A stretch of DNA of 64,000 nucleotides from Pochonia chlamydosporia 170. Lineage: Eukaryota; Ascomycota; Sordariomycetes; Hypocreales; Clavicipitaceae. The position numbers were made by a program, and so were the translations under genes. Location of the stretch: contig NC_035790.1 in NCBI RefSeq assembly GCF_001653235.2, positions 310,001 to 374,000 on the forward strand, written 5' to 3'. The notes under the pieces were generated by a model, which was given only the letters and a program-made list of their open reading frames with translations, was not told where the DNA came from and made no database searches. Positions 47,460-57,196 of this stretch are shown piece by piece. Position 1 is the stretch's first letter; every line of letters begins with the position of its first letter.

Positions 47460-48655
47460 CATCGAGCAAATAGCAATAGAAATAAATACAACGCTTCACC
47501 ATAGGGTCGTTGTGCTCGTCACAAATTGGGCTGCTAAAAGAGGACTAACTATTTTTACGAATCCCATGAAACCACATTCATCAATCGATCTCTTGTTCGA
47601 GTGCGACGGATATCTTCTGGGTCACCCGGCCGGCAACGAACTGACTCAGGTTGTATTACCGCTCACAACTTTCTAGGCAAGGTGCCACATTAGGTCCAGT
47701 GCCCATGCTCACACCCGGATTTTGCTCCGTTGTTCATCTTCCGCGGCGGATGGGACGGCATAGTCAATTCTGATTAATGACAGACTCTCAGCACCACGCG
47801 ACAAGCTTTTGCGGCTACGATGGGCGATAGGCACAGCAGGACATCATTCACATTTCGTCTGACTCTAACTCGTTGACTCGTTGACTCGTTGACTCGTTCA
47901 ACAGGCAGGCCAAAGCATGTGCCGATTTCCGCACGTTTGACCATTGGAGTTGTGTCAGTTGGGGGCCAACGTAGATTTCGGTTCAATTATAGCCCTGGCC
48001 AGTTTTCGGATGTAAACTGCCAAATTAAGAGTAGCGGCCCACCTGTTCGGTTGTCCGCCCACCTCGTGGCGCTGGCATGTGGGAGTACAGATGCTCCACG
48101 AGATACTTGGTGTTGTGTCTGTGGGTTTGACTGAATAACCCGCATACCCAGTCAAGCAGGCAATTTACGCATACCCACAGGTACCCCTGGTAAGCCGCTA
48201 TCAGACGTTGTCATCGGCGGTTACTCCGGTACGCCTATAACACCAAAAATACCTTGCAGAGGACGAAGGATGCTGAGTGGGGATAACAACTTGGCCCAGG
48301 AAGCAACACTCATCCAATCCGTCGTTGGTGAGGACTGAAGAGTGGCCAACCTCTTGGAAGCACAGCGAGGCCGGGCACAGGGCAAATTGCACAGATACCA
48401 GCACACACTCTCACTCGGTCCAGTATCCTTGTTCTGCTTGTTTTCAGCGACCTGCATGCTTATCTATGACATCCACATTCAGCTGCCAAGGTAGCTGGAG
48501 ATTGTCCCCAGCGCTCCAACGCTCACTACCAGTGATAAGAGCGAAAGAACTGTTGGTCCTCCCATTGCCCTGCTCTGGGGTTCGCTTAGTCGCAGTTGGA
48601 TGAGTAGTTCCGCGGAGAGATTGCCAATCTTACAAGCTGCATAATACCAGACAAC
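47460..48655. other. Intergenic spacer with an 8-bp tandem repeat
   Basis: 1.2 kb with no convincing gene. It contains four copies of ACTCGTTG at 47868-47899. The region next to 48656 is the presumed promoter of the small membrane protein. Confidence 0.4.
47868..47899. repeat. Tandem repeat (ACTCGTTG)x4
   Basis: Three perfect and one near-perfect 8-bp units; the junctions create three TGACTC cores, the core of Gcn4/CPC1-type bZIP sites. Confidence 0.85.
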
Positions 48656-48991
48656 ATGCTCATACGAGACACACAACGGCTAGCTTTGGCAATCGTGCTG
48701 ACTGTCGTATTGCTCTACACTTCTTGGGTGTATTTCGCTCGTGGAAGAGAGCTTCAAGACTTGGTACCCCACGGTGCGGACGACTCAGTCAATGACGATA
48801 AACCGCCATATACGCCGCCGAATATACCAATTCCTCTTCCTCACCCAGATGCCGACCCAATCGACGACTCTACTAGCCAGGAAATCGCCTTACAAGAGCC
48901 TCAAATAAACGGCAACGACATTGCGCATCGGACTGAGGGCATAAATCAGGGCGAAAATACTATGCCGCCTTTGCAGGAAGTAGTCAACTAG
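48656..48991 (+). CDS. Small single-pass membrane protein, unrecognised
   Basis: 111 aa, single exon. Residues about 8-27 (RLALAIVLTVVLLYTSWVYF) form a strong signal-anchor with flanking Arg, followed by an acidic, Pro-rich, disordered luminal part (PPYTPPNIPIPLPHPDADP). This resembles the anchor and stem of a Golgi type II glycosyltransferase, but no catalytic domain follows: the frame stops at 48991 and the next 3 kb is non-coding. It may be a genuine small protein or the surviving 5' piece of a lost transferase. The good hydrophobic segment and biased composition make a chance ORF less likely. No function is assigned. Confidence 0.55.
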   Translation: MLIRDTQRLALAIVLTVVLLYTSWVYFARGRELQDLVPHGADDSVNDDKPPYTPPNIPIPLPHPDADPIDDSTSQEIALQEPQINGNDIAHRTEGINQGENTMPPLQEVVN

Positions 48992-51900
48992 AAGGAGATT
49001 TAGGCGCAGCGGCAAATGATTAGAATATTAGTCCCGGTTTGGGAATATGACGCAATTGACGGAGTTGATGCCACTAGCAAATTGATTAACGTTCTAGGCG
49101 CTCTTTGGCGTTTAGTTGCTCTCTATAGATAGCTCTCCCTATATAATAATAATGATTGAGTTGTTAGTGTCTCATAGTAACTGGGACGTGAGATAATACC
49201 GAGGGCAGATCACAGAGTGAAAACTGTACACGCTAGAGGGTTCTCAAAGCATGCGAGTTCCCAAGATGACATGAATCCTCAAGGGTAGGAACCAGTGCCA
49301 AGTTGCATTCTGATTCTTTTCCCCTGCCAAATTTCCCCATGAAACATTCTATTCCTTCCTTTCTCGGCTTGCTTTGTCGTCAATTGCCCGCGCTTGTCCT
49401 GTTATAAGTGCTAACAATGCCCCTGAGAGTTTGGGACTGTGATTTGAATGGGTCAGCATTGGGGAACTGAAACTACTAGCATTACTAACTACCGAGACTA
49501 GCGCAATTGCAAAACAAATGTCATCATGAATATACAACACAGTAAGAACATCTTATAAGGAATTCTCCATAATCTGTGTGTCCTCTATTGCACATAGTTT
49601 GTATATATCTATAGGCTTATAATGGTATGGGTTTTATTTGCTTATTTGCTTCTTTAGTGTGTTAATAGTCGTGATTTGGGTTTGATGTTGTCAACGGATA
49701 CAAGTAAGACTATCTCTCTGCATCAGTCAGTGGTTCTCTCTTGCAGAGGCAAATAGGCTGCCGGCTATTACCTTCAGATACTAAAGTGGAAAAGGTGCGG
49801 ATAAAAGCATAGACTGCGTAATTGCCGCATATGCTACTACAGCGGTAGACTTGGTTCGTGACTGTTATCTACCTAAGAGCCATCGTACCATTCCCAGATT
49901 GGTACACGCAGAGTGTTGTTTCTATCTCGGGATCAAAGTCGATAGAGACCGTAGTAATGTCTACCCTTTTGCCAGCATCCGCCTAGATGTTTGTCGCTGG
50001 TGTTGTCTAATCAGCGTTTGGATACTTCTGACACTTTCTGCGTTGTACAGTCACCAATCCATTTATGCCAGTTCATGACAACGTGTGTGCTGAGTTTAAG
50101 GGGCGCCGCTGGCAGTCTGTGGCTCATCCCTCTAATCTCGGGTATAAGTGGCCATTCTCCGTTGTTTCAAATTGTACAATCATGTACCCCTGCTATTGAT
50201 CCCAGGAGGGGGGATCAAAACATATTCCAAAAGCCACACTTCAACTGGTATTATCTGTGATTTAGCCTATTGCATGCCCTGTATGATCTGTCTCATTATA
50301 GACTGGGATTAGTTGTTGGGTCTGACTGCTGCTCTAGCTTCAAGGATGATATACACTCTTGCATGCGTATCAAGTTTAAGATGCACAGTTGCCGCCTTCA
50401 AACCTGACGTTGAGGTGTTCTGAGTGTATATCAAGTAATATTGCTAGAGATAAAATACGGACAATGGAAAAAAGTGTCAGGCAATGTGTAGTTATTAGCC
50501 TACAGAGCACACGTAGTGCCACAAGCAGGGTACTTCAATATAGCCTGTAAGCAAGCAAGCCATGGCTTGGATAGACAGCCTAATTTACGCGGCCGATCAT
50601 AGAGCGCCGGCAAGAATGTTCCGACTTTAACCATCCCACAAGATTGCTAGAAGAAATACTGTTGCCTTTGTCGGGTGAGTCTTCGCAGTCTTCCACACGG
50701 CCAAAAAGTGCAATACCCTATATCACTTTGCCTGATGCTCTCCTGCATTAGATGTGTTGTCGCTAGGATATAAAATATGCAGTTATATAATTAATGTGTC
50801 TATTTTCTTAAAGATGTGGTTGTTAAGTCTAGATTTGCGTGGGTTTTAACGTACTATGTGCACTATGAGTTCCTTCACACCAAGAACGGTCACCGAACGT
50901 GGATGCCACTCGCAGCGACCCCAAAATTCGTTTCGAACAAACAGAGACTCGTTCAAAACGCCGAGAAGTATGAAATATGTGCTGAGTAAAGTTCAACCCT
51001 CAGATCGACCGCCAGTCGTGTTATTGAGTCAATTTGGTGAGTTTTCCAAGGTCCCTATAAAGTGGTGTATCTGCTTCTTATACCACAGTAACGCGTGTGT
51101 ACTTTTTGCACCCGAGTTACTTCTATTTGCATGTCCCTGCAAGAATGTGCAATAGGTCTCGAGGCCAGACGATGGACTCTAAGACGCTTTTGTTCACAAA
51201 CTCTCTTTGAACTTCTGCAAAACAACGGGATATGCTTTCATGCACTGGTAGACGCCTTTAGGCACCAAACGAGGCAGCCGATGTTGCAGTGACATTGCGG
51301 GTCGGAAGCTCACGAGCCTGTTGGTGTCGTTGGAGACCGATTGGTACAAAAACATACTTGTAGATTCATGTTTTGTCTTGCGCTACAAAATATTTCTATT
51401 TCGCTTTTCTGCAGTGGCAAGTTAAGTCATCAAGCTAGCTCGGAACGACTACCCTGGATTAGGTCAAGTCAACGACTTTATTTATTTTACTGTAATTAGT
51501 GACGTGACTATTGGGGAAGTAATTTGACTCCTGGCTACAGAGTAAACCAGACAGAATGTCACCGAGGAAATGGCACCCCGCTTCACCAATATTGAAATGT
51601 GTCACACATGCAGCTTTATAGCGCATGGGAGTGCTTCGCTACAAAGGTTCATACTTGACAAATGGGTATAAGATGGCAAATGTAGGTTTCCTCGGATACA
51701 GAAAACGTACTCCTGCTTGTATCTACATACAAGGACTAAAAAAGAGCCAGAATTGTCGCTTATATCGAGTCGACTGCCTCGGCAATCTGCCTCTCCCCTC
51801 ACCAATTGACCCCATACCCCACACTCGATCCCTGAAACGGCTCCGGCCGCACAGTCCGCCCGACATCCCGGTTCCGTGCATGGGGACCGGAAATATGTCA

Positions 51901-52109
51901 TATAAGCTGTCATTCCAAGCCTAGAGATGCAAAAAAAATTGGACAAATTATGAATGCCCGTTGACTCATCCTACACAGGTCAACGATTGTAGGACTCTGA
52001 CGTGGTACCGATACAACAAGCGAGCGCCGGGTGTTCTCGAATCCGCCATTGACGGGACAGACACTACAAACCGATCTTAATAACACGCGAGTCTACAAAT
52101 AAATCCACC
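48992..52109. other. 3.1-kb gene-poor, AT-rich region
   Basis: No credible gene. ORFs are short, without motifs. A 36-bp coding-like relic at 49688-49723 resembles 38025-38060. The last 150 bp is the promoter of the nitronate monooxygenase. Confidence 0.4.
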
Positions 52110-53165
52110 ATGGCACAGAAAGGACCAATTACCACGTCATTTACCCAGCTCATGGGCATCAAGCACCCCGTTGTGCTTGCGGGCATGGCGCATACTTCGG
52201 GCGGAGAACTCTCTGCTGCCGTTTCAAATGCTGGCGGCCTGGGAGTCATTGGCGGTTTGCAATATACGCCCGACCAGCTTCGAGAAATTATCGCGGAAAT
52301 GAAGGCAAATTTTAAGCAGCCAGATCTGCCTTTTGGCATTGATCTCGCGCTCCCTCAAATTGGCGGAAACGCACGGAAAACGAATCACGATTATACACAC
52401 GGGAAGCTGGAAGAGCTGATTGATTTGACTATTGAGAGCGGTGCAAAATTGTTTGTTTGCGCCATTGGTGTTCCACCAAAGCACATCATTGAAAAGCTTC
52501 ACAAAAATGGAATCTACGTCATGAACATGGTCGGTCACCCAAAACACGCTGTCAAGGCCCTAGATCTCGGTGTCGATATTGTTTGTGCGCAGGGAACCGA
52601 GGCAGGCGGTCATACAGGAGATATAGCAAGCTCAGTTCTAATACCTGCAGTCGTTGACGTTGCCAGACGATATAAGCCGCCGATGCTTAAAGGATCCTCA
52701 GCCTTGGTTCTCGCCGCTGGTGGCATCTGTAATGGCCGCGGCGTCGCAGCAGCTCTAATGCAAGGTGCCTCTGCAGTTTGGGTCGGAACTCGTTTTGTGG
52801 CATCTGTCGAGGCCAACAGTAGCAACGACCACAAGCAGGCCGTGGTGGATTGCGATTTCACCGAAACGGAGCGAACACTCGTCCTGTCCGGAAGGCCTCT
52901 ACGAATGAAGCCCAACGACTATATTAAGCGGTGGAACCGGAACCCTCAACAGATTCAAGATCTGTGCAACCGCGGCGTCGTGCCAGTCGAGTATGATCTG
53001 GAAAATGGAGCTGAGGACATTGATGTGCCTCACTTCATGGGTCAGGTGGCAGGCTCGATCCGCCGTATCCAACCGGCCGGTGAAATCGTGCAGGAACTTG
53101 TTGACGAAGCCGTTGAGATGCTGAGAATGGGAGGAACATATCTGAATGGTGGCAGTAAGCTATAG
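52110..53165 (+). CDS. Nitronate monooxygenase (2-nitropropane dioxygenase family)
   Basis: FMN-dependent TIM-barrel enzyme that oxidises alkyl nitronates such as propionate 3-nitronate, a detoxification reaction in the cytosol or peroxisome. Single exon, 351 aa, normal length; the ATG has a good context (CCACCATGG). Family blocks: HPVVLAGMAHTSGGELSAAV (flavin edge), GGLGVIGG, AQGTEAGGHTG (phosphate-binding loop with conserved His), LAAGGICNGRGVAAAL and GASAVWVGTRF. The end (LNGGSKL) is near the SKL-type peroxisomal targeting signal but has an extra context; the final tripeptide is in fact SKL, so peroxisomal import is plausible. It stands alone on its strand, 306 bp from the threonine aldolase stop. 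Confidence 0.93.
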   Translation: MAQKGPITTSFTQLMGIKHPVVLAGMAHTSGGELSAAVSNAGGLGVIGGLQYTPDQLREIIAEMKANFKQPDLPFGIDLALPQIGGNARKTNHDYTHGKLEELIDLTIESGAKLFVCAIGVPPKHIIEKLHKNGIYVMNMVGHPKHAVKALDLGVDIVCAQGTEAGGHTGDIASSVLIPAVVDVARRYKPPMLKGSSALVLAAGGICNGRGVAAALMQGASAVWVGTRFVASVEANSSNDHKQAVVDCDFTETERTLVLSGRPLRMKPNDYIKRWNRNPQQIQDLCNRGVVPVEYDLENGAEDIDVPHFMGQVAGSIRRIQPAGEIVQELVDEAVEMLRMGGTYLNGGSKL

Positions 53166-53471
53166 AACTGGAACAAAGACTGAACACCAGCTCAGTAGCG
53201 ACTGTGATGACCTCCTAGTCTAACCGCATGTACAACACAAATCCATAGCGAATACACATTGGGCTTTTTATCGGCTTGGCCAATACACGACATTTCTGTG
53301 AAGAAACGAGATGAACTCGAGATCGGAGCCGACGACCAGAACCGCTAATTATCACCTACTAGGACGATGAGAACCGAGGAACATCTTGTTCTAATACAAT
53401 GTATTGTTTGGGTTACACGCTGCCGTTACCTGGACCGAAAATCTATGTTTCTAGTCTACCATCTACCAGGT
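53166..53471. other. Spacer between converging genes
   Basis: 306 bp of 3' flanks; nothing else seen. Confidence 0.4.
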
Positions 53472-54605
53472 CTAATTAAACTCGTTCATCCTCGACGTGC
53501 TGCCATATCCATTAGTTTTGTATGTTGAAGTATAGTCTGAAGGCAAGCTGCTAGTGATCTGTACCGCCTGCGCTATTGCCTGCTTCAGGTTTTCGATTGA
53601 CTCGTCGCTGATCTGATGATGCATGGCAATGCGCTCGTCCATCAGTCTAACATTAAATTTTTCGCATTGTTCCAGTAGAACGCCCATATCGATTTTCGAC
53701 CGCTTTGCGTCTATAAAAAAGAAGTTTGTGTCAACTGGGATTTGAGGCACGACTCCGAGTTTCTTGAGATCCTGCTCCAATTGCTTCGTCTTTGCATGGG
53801 TCTGAGCCATCGTCGGCCATACATCTCTCAACGCGACCAATGCTGCCGCCGTCAAAACGCCTGCCTGGCGAATTCCTCCTCCTTGCTGCTTCCGCAGCCA
53901 TCGCGCCTTTTTGATGTTTTGTTTGGTGCTTGCAAGAACTCCACCGATTGGAGCACCGAGGCCCTTGGAGACGCACATCGAGACGCTGTCAAAGTATTGA
54001 CAATATTCGTCCAGACGAAGACCGGTTGCGGCCGACGCGTTCCAAAGACGCGCGCCGTCGCAATGGACCATGATGTTGTTTGAGTGGGCAAATTCGGAGA
54101 TTCTTTTTATTTCATCCAAAGGCGTAAGAACACCGCCGATGGTAACTTCCAAGCTGATGACCTTGGTAGGCGCCGTGTGGATGTCGTCGCCAAGAACCAC
54201 CCAATTCTTGACGTCTTCCAAAGTCAAGTACAGGCCATTTTGTGGATGAACTGGCGTAACCATCGCTTGTGACAAGACTGCCAATCCTGAACCCTCCTCT
54301 GCATACACATGAGCTCGGTAGTCGCAAAGAATGGAATGCGGAGGGCCTTGGAGATGCACCCGAACCCCGATTTGATTGCCCATTGTCCCCGAAAGCACGA
54401 ACAAAGCGTCTTCCATGCCAGTCAGCCTGGCAATTTCGCTCTGAAACTCGGTAGTCGTGGAATCTTCTTGGTACACATCATCACCGAACGTTGCACTCGC
54501 CATAGCTTCAAGCATAGCCTTTGTCGGGACAGTGAAGGTATCGCTGCGAAACTCGTTCGCTGATCTGAGGGATTCGGAACTCGCCATATTGTCTGAAGAC
54601 ACCAA
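53472..54605 (-). CDS. Low-specificity L-threonine aldolase-like, PLP-dependent
   Basis: Cleaves L-threonine or allo-threonine (and other beta-hydroxy amino acids) to glycine and an aldehyde, in the cytosol. Single exon, 377 aa; a second ATG at 54587 would remove six residues. Fold-type I features: EFRSDTFTVPTKAMLEAM and the substrate Arg/Asp region at the N terminus, GTMGNQIGVR (PLP phosphate), HCDGARLWNA with Asp183 for the pyridine nitrogen, and the Schiff-base Lys214 in SVSMCVSKGLGAPIGG. The length and order match eukaryotic GLY1-type aldolases. It is divergent from the M20 peptidase gene, 715 bp apart. Confidence 0.93.
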   Translation of the reverse strand: MVSSDNMASSESLRSANEFRSDTFTVPTKAMLEAMASATFGDDVYQEDSTTTEFQSEIARLTGMEDALFVLSGTMGNQIGVRVHLQGPPHSILCDYRAHVYAEEGSGLAVLSQAMVTPVHPQNGLYLTLEDVKNWVVLGDDIHTAPTKVISLEVTIGGVLTPLDEIKRISEFAHSNNIMVHCDGARLWNASAATGLRLDEYCQYFDSVSMCVSKGLGAPIGGVLASTKQNIKKARWLRKQQGGGIRQAGVLTAAALVALRDVWPTMAQTHAKTKQLEQDLKKLGVVPQIPVDTNFFFIDAKRSKIDMGVLLEQCEKFNVRLMDERIAMHHQISDESIENLKQAIAQAVQITSSLPSDYTSTYKTNGYGSTSRMNEFN

Positions 54606-55320
54606 TGTTGTCGTAACTGGTCAGATTCGACGTAAAGAGTTGACATATAGTCAGGTACGGCGAGGAGCAAAGTCGGAAATAAAAAGATGGCATGTCATTT
54701 CTCTACCAAGCAATTCCGTACTTCAAACTTGCGATGTACTTTATGTACATGCTCATTCCGAAGTCGCACTGTACAGTGGGCCGCTTCATGTACCCTTTGA
54801 CCCTCCATTTCGTATCTTGACGACGGATCCATCAATTTGATCGGAGCTGACCCAGGCTATCGCAGAGGTAACCTGTTGTGACTGATACCGTCACAAGCTG
54901 TCATGGAAATGTCGCCGCCCTCCCTGCAAGCATACGAGAGGCGACATTCCGGCAAATACAAACCAACAGTTGCCAAGTCCACGACATTGAGGCCCGCTTT
55001 ACGGAGAGACATGGAGGGCGTTGATGAATCTCAACCTCGCGGGGAAGCGACATGGAGCTACTCTCTCCGCTCGTCAAGGCTACAAAAACACCGCAATTAA
55101 TCTCGTAATGAAAATAAGCCCATGGTCGGATGAGCGGTTGTTTTACTGACCCAGCCCGGGTGAATGGAAGAAACTTCACATTGTCAAAAGTCTTGGGACG
55201 AAATCAGGATTGATGGTTATGTTCCCACTAGTTGCCTCAAGCCACAGCCAAAGCACAGCGAATTTACATGTTGAATCGTGAGGTTCCCTAATTTCGCCAC
55301 ATCACACAGCGCACAAACAG
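54606..55320. other. Divergent promoter, threonine aldolase / M20 peptidase
   Basis: 715 bp with no credible gene between two head-to-head starts. Confidence 0.4.
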
Positions 55321-57060
55321 ATGGAAGCGACAAGATCTCACGGCCAAACAGCTACTGCTGGTCGTGGACTGCTAGGGCTCGCAGCCATTGCCTGCCTGGC
55401 AGGTGTCTACTTGAGCTTGTTCAGCCATCCTTGGGACATCCTCTCTGGCATCGACATAGGTTTATGGCCATTCGGTGGTCTTGATAGCACATCGAGGGCA
55501 AGATTGCCACTTGGAACTTGTGAACAAGTGGAGAGGTTGACCCCCAGGCTCACGGACGTTGAACGATTCATCGCAACGACTATTGAAACCCAAGCTTTTC
55601 AGGAGGAAGCCATTGGAAAACTATCTAATATCATAAAGATCCCTTCGGAGAGCTATGACGAACTAGGCACCATTGGCGATGACGACCGGTGGAACGTGTT
55701 TTACGACATCGAATCGTTTCTGGTGAATACATACCCCAAGGTGTTCCAAACCGTGCAACTTGACCACGCAAACACGCACGGCTTAGTTTTGACGTGGAAG
55801 GGTACCGTTCCAGTTACAAAGGCCAAACCAATCTTGATGTTGGCACATCAAGATGTGGTCCCAGTGCTTGCAAATATGGTAGGGGATTGGAAACACCCGC
55901 CGTACGAGGGGCATTTCGATGGGGAGTTTATCTGGGGTCGAGGCGCCACGGACGACAAAGGTTACCTGATATCTCTCATGGAGAGTCTGGACCTTCTGAT
56001 CAAGAGTGGCTTCAAACCGCGACGAACGATAGTCTTGGCGTTTGGATGCGACGAAGAAATCAGCGGCGAAAATTGCGGTCGTCCCATATCAAACCTCTTG
56101 CATGATAGGTACGGCGATGACGGCATTTACTTAATCATGGATGAAGGCTCCATGGGAATTCAACGAGAGTTCGACCAGTCTTTTGCAATGGTCAGTGTTG
56201 CTGAAAAAGGCTACATAGACGTCGGGATAAATGTTACCTCATATGGTGGGCACGCATCAGATCCGCCAGATCACAACGTCATCGGCATTCTGTCCGAGAT
56301 TGTGACGACTATAGAAGCTAATCCGTTTCCTGGGACGCTTACGACAAGAAATCCCATGTTTGGCTTTTTGGAATGTGCCGCCGCGCATGCACCACATGCT
56401 AGATTCCCACCTGACCTGCGAAATCAACTGCCTCTGGCTGCCACCGGAAGCACAGAAGCTCAACAACGGGCATTGAAGGACCTGGAGAAGATGAAGTATT
56501 ATTTCAGGACTAGCCAATCAGTGGGCAAGATCAATGGAGGTGTCAAGATAAATGCAATCCCCGAAGAAGCCTCGGTCTTGGTCAATCTTCGTCTCAGTGT
56601 CGAGTCGTCTGTTGCTGAGATCCAGGCCCATTACGAAACGCTAATCCGACCCATTGCCAGAAAACATGACATGGCCATTGAAGGATTTCATGCAACACGC
56701 AATAACTCTATTCGCCACAAGATTGCATTATTTGGTGTAGATGCTTTGGAGCCAGCACCAGTCTCACCACCGACAGCAGAAGCCTTCAAAATTCTCGCTG
56801 GAACCATCAGGCACACCTTGAAACCACTGGAAGGAGACAAGGACTTGATAGTAACTCCTTATCTAATGGCGGCCAACACAGATACGAAATTCTTCTGGAA
56901 GCTCACTAAGAATATCTATCGGTTCACACCCATCAATCTGCAGCACAACCTGAACCGGGCGCACACAACTAACGAGTTCATCCGGGCTAGTGAGTTTGTG
57001 AGAGAGCCTCTTTTCTTTGCTACATTGATCTTAAATGCAGATGATGCCGCAGCAAAGTAG
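55321..57060 (+). CDS. M20 metallocarboxypeptidase, carboxypeptidase S (Cps1)-like
   Basis: Vacuolar or membrane-anchored zinc peptidase that releases C-terminal residues from small peptides. Single exon, 579 aa, the normal length for Cps1 homologues. An N-terminal anchor (GLLGLAAIACLAGVYLSLF) is followed by a luminal catalytic domain with the di-zinc ligands: His in LMLAHQDVVPV, Asp in WGRGATDDKG, the Glu-Glu pair in FGCDEEISGENCG, Asp in YLIMDEGS, and the late His in NRAHTTNEF. The dimerisation (lid) domain begins near EKGYIDVGINVTSYGGHAS. It is tail-to-tail with an amino acid permease (136 bp between stops), so peptide hydrolysis and amino-acid uptake genes sit together. Confidence 0.94.
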   Translation: MEATRSHGQTATAGRGLLGLAAIACLAGVYLSLFSHPWDILSGIDIGLWPFGGLDSTSRARLPLGTCEQVERLTPRLTDVERFIATTIETQAFQEEAIGKLSNIIKIPSESYDELGTIGDDDRWNVFYDIESFLVNTYPKVFQTVQLDHANTHGLVLTWKGTVPVTKAKPILMLAHQDVVPVLANMVGDWKHPPYEGHFDGEFIWGRGATDDKGYLISLMESLDLLIKSGFKPRRTIVLAFGCDEEISGENCGRPISNLLHDRYGDDGIYLIMDEGSMGIQREFDQSFAMVSVAEKGYIDVGINVTSYGGHASDPPDHNVIGILSEIVTTIEANPFPGTLTTRNPMFGFLECAAAHAPHARFPPDLRNQLPLAATGSTEAQQRALKDLEKMKYYFRTSQSVGKINGGVKINAIPEEASVLVNLRLSVESSVAEIQAHYETLIRPIARKHDMAIEGFHATRNNSIRHKIALFGVDALEPAPVSPPTAEAFKILAGTIRHTLKPLEGDKDLIVTPYLMAANTDTKFFWKLTKNIYRFTPINLQHNLNRAHTTNEFIRASEFVREPLFFATLILNADDAAAK

Positions 57061-57196
57061 TCAATCGCTCGTTGATTCTAAGACATTGGCGTCATTTTCT
57101 CTCATACTAGAAACTGCAATAGACTACATATGGCCAAGCTACTCGATCAAAACGTGACCCTTTAGTGCATTCACACCCTGTCAACCTGTGAAGAGT

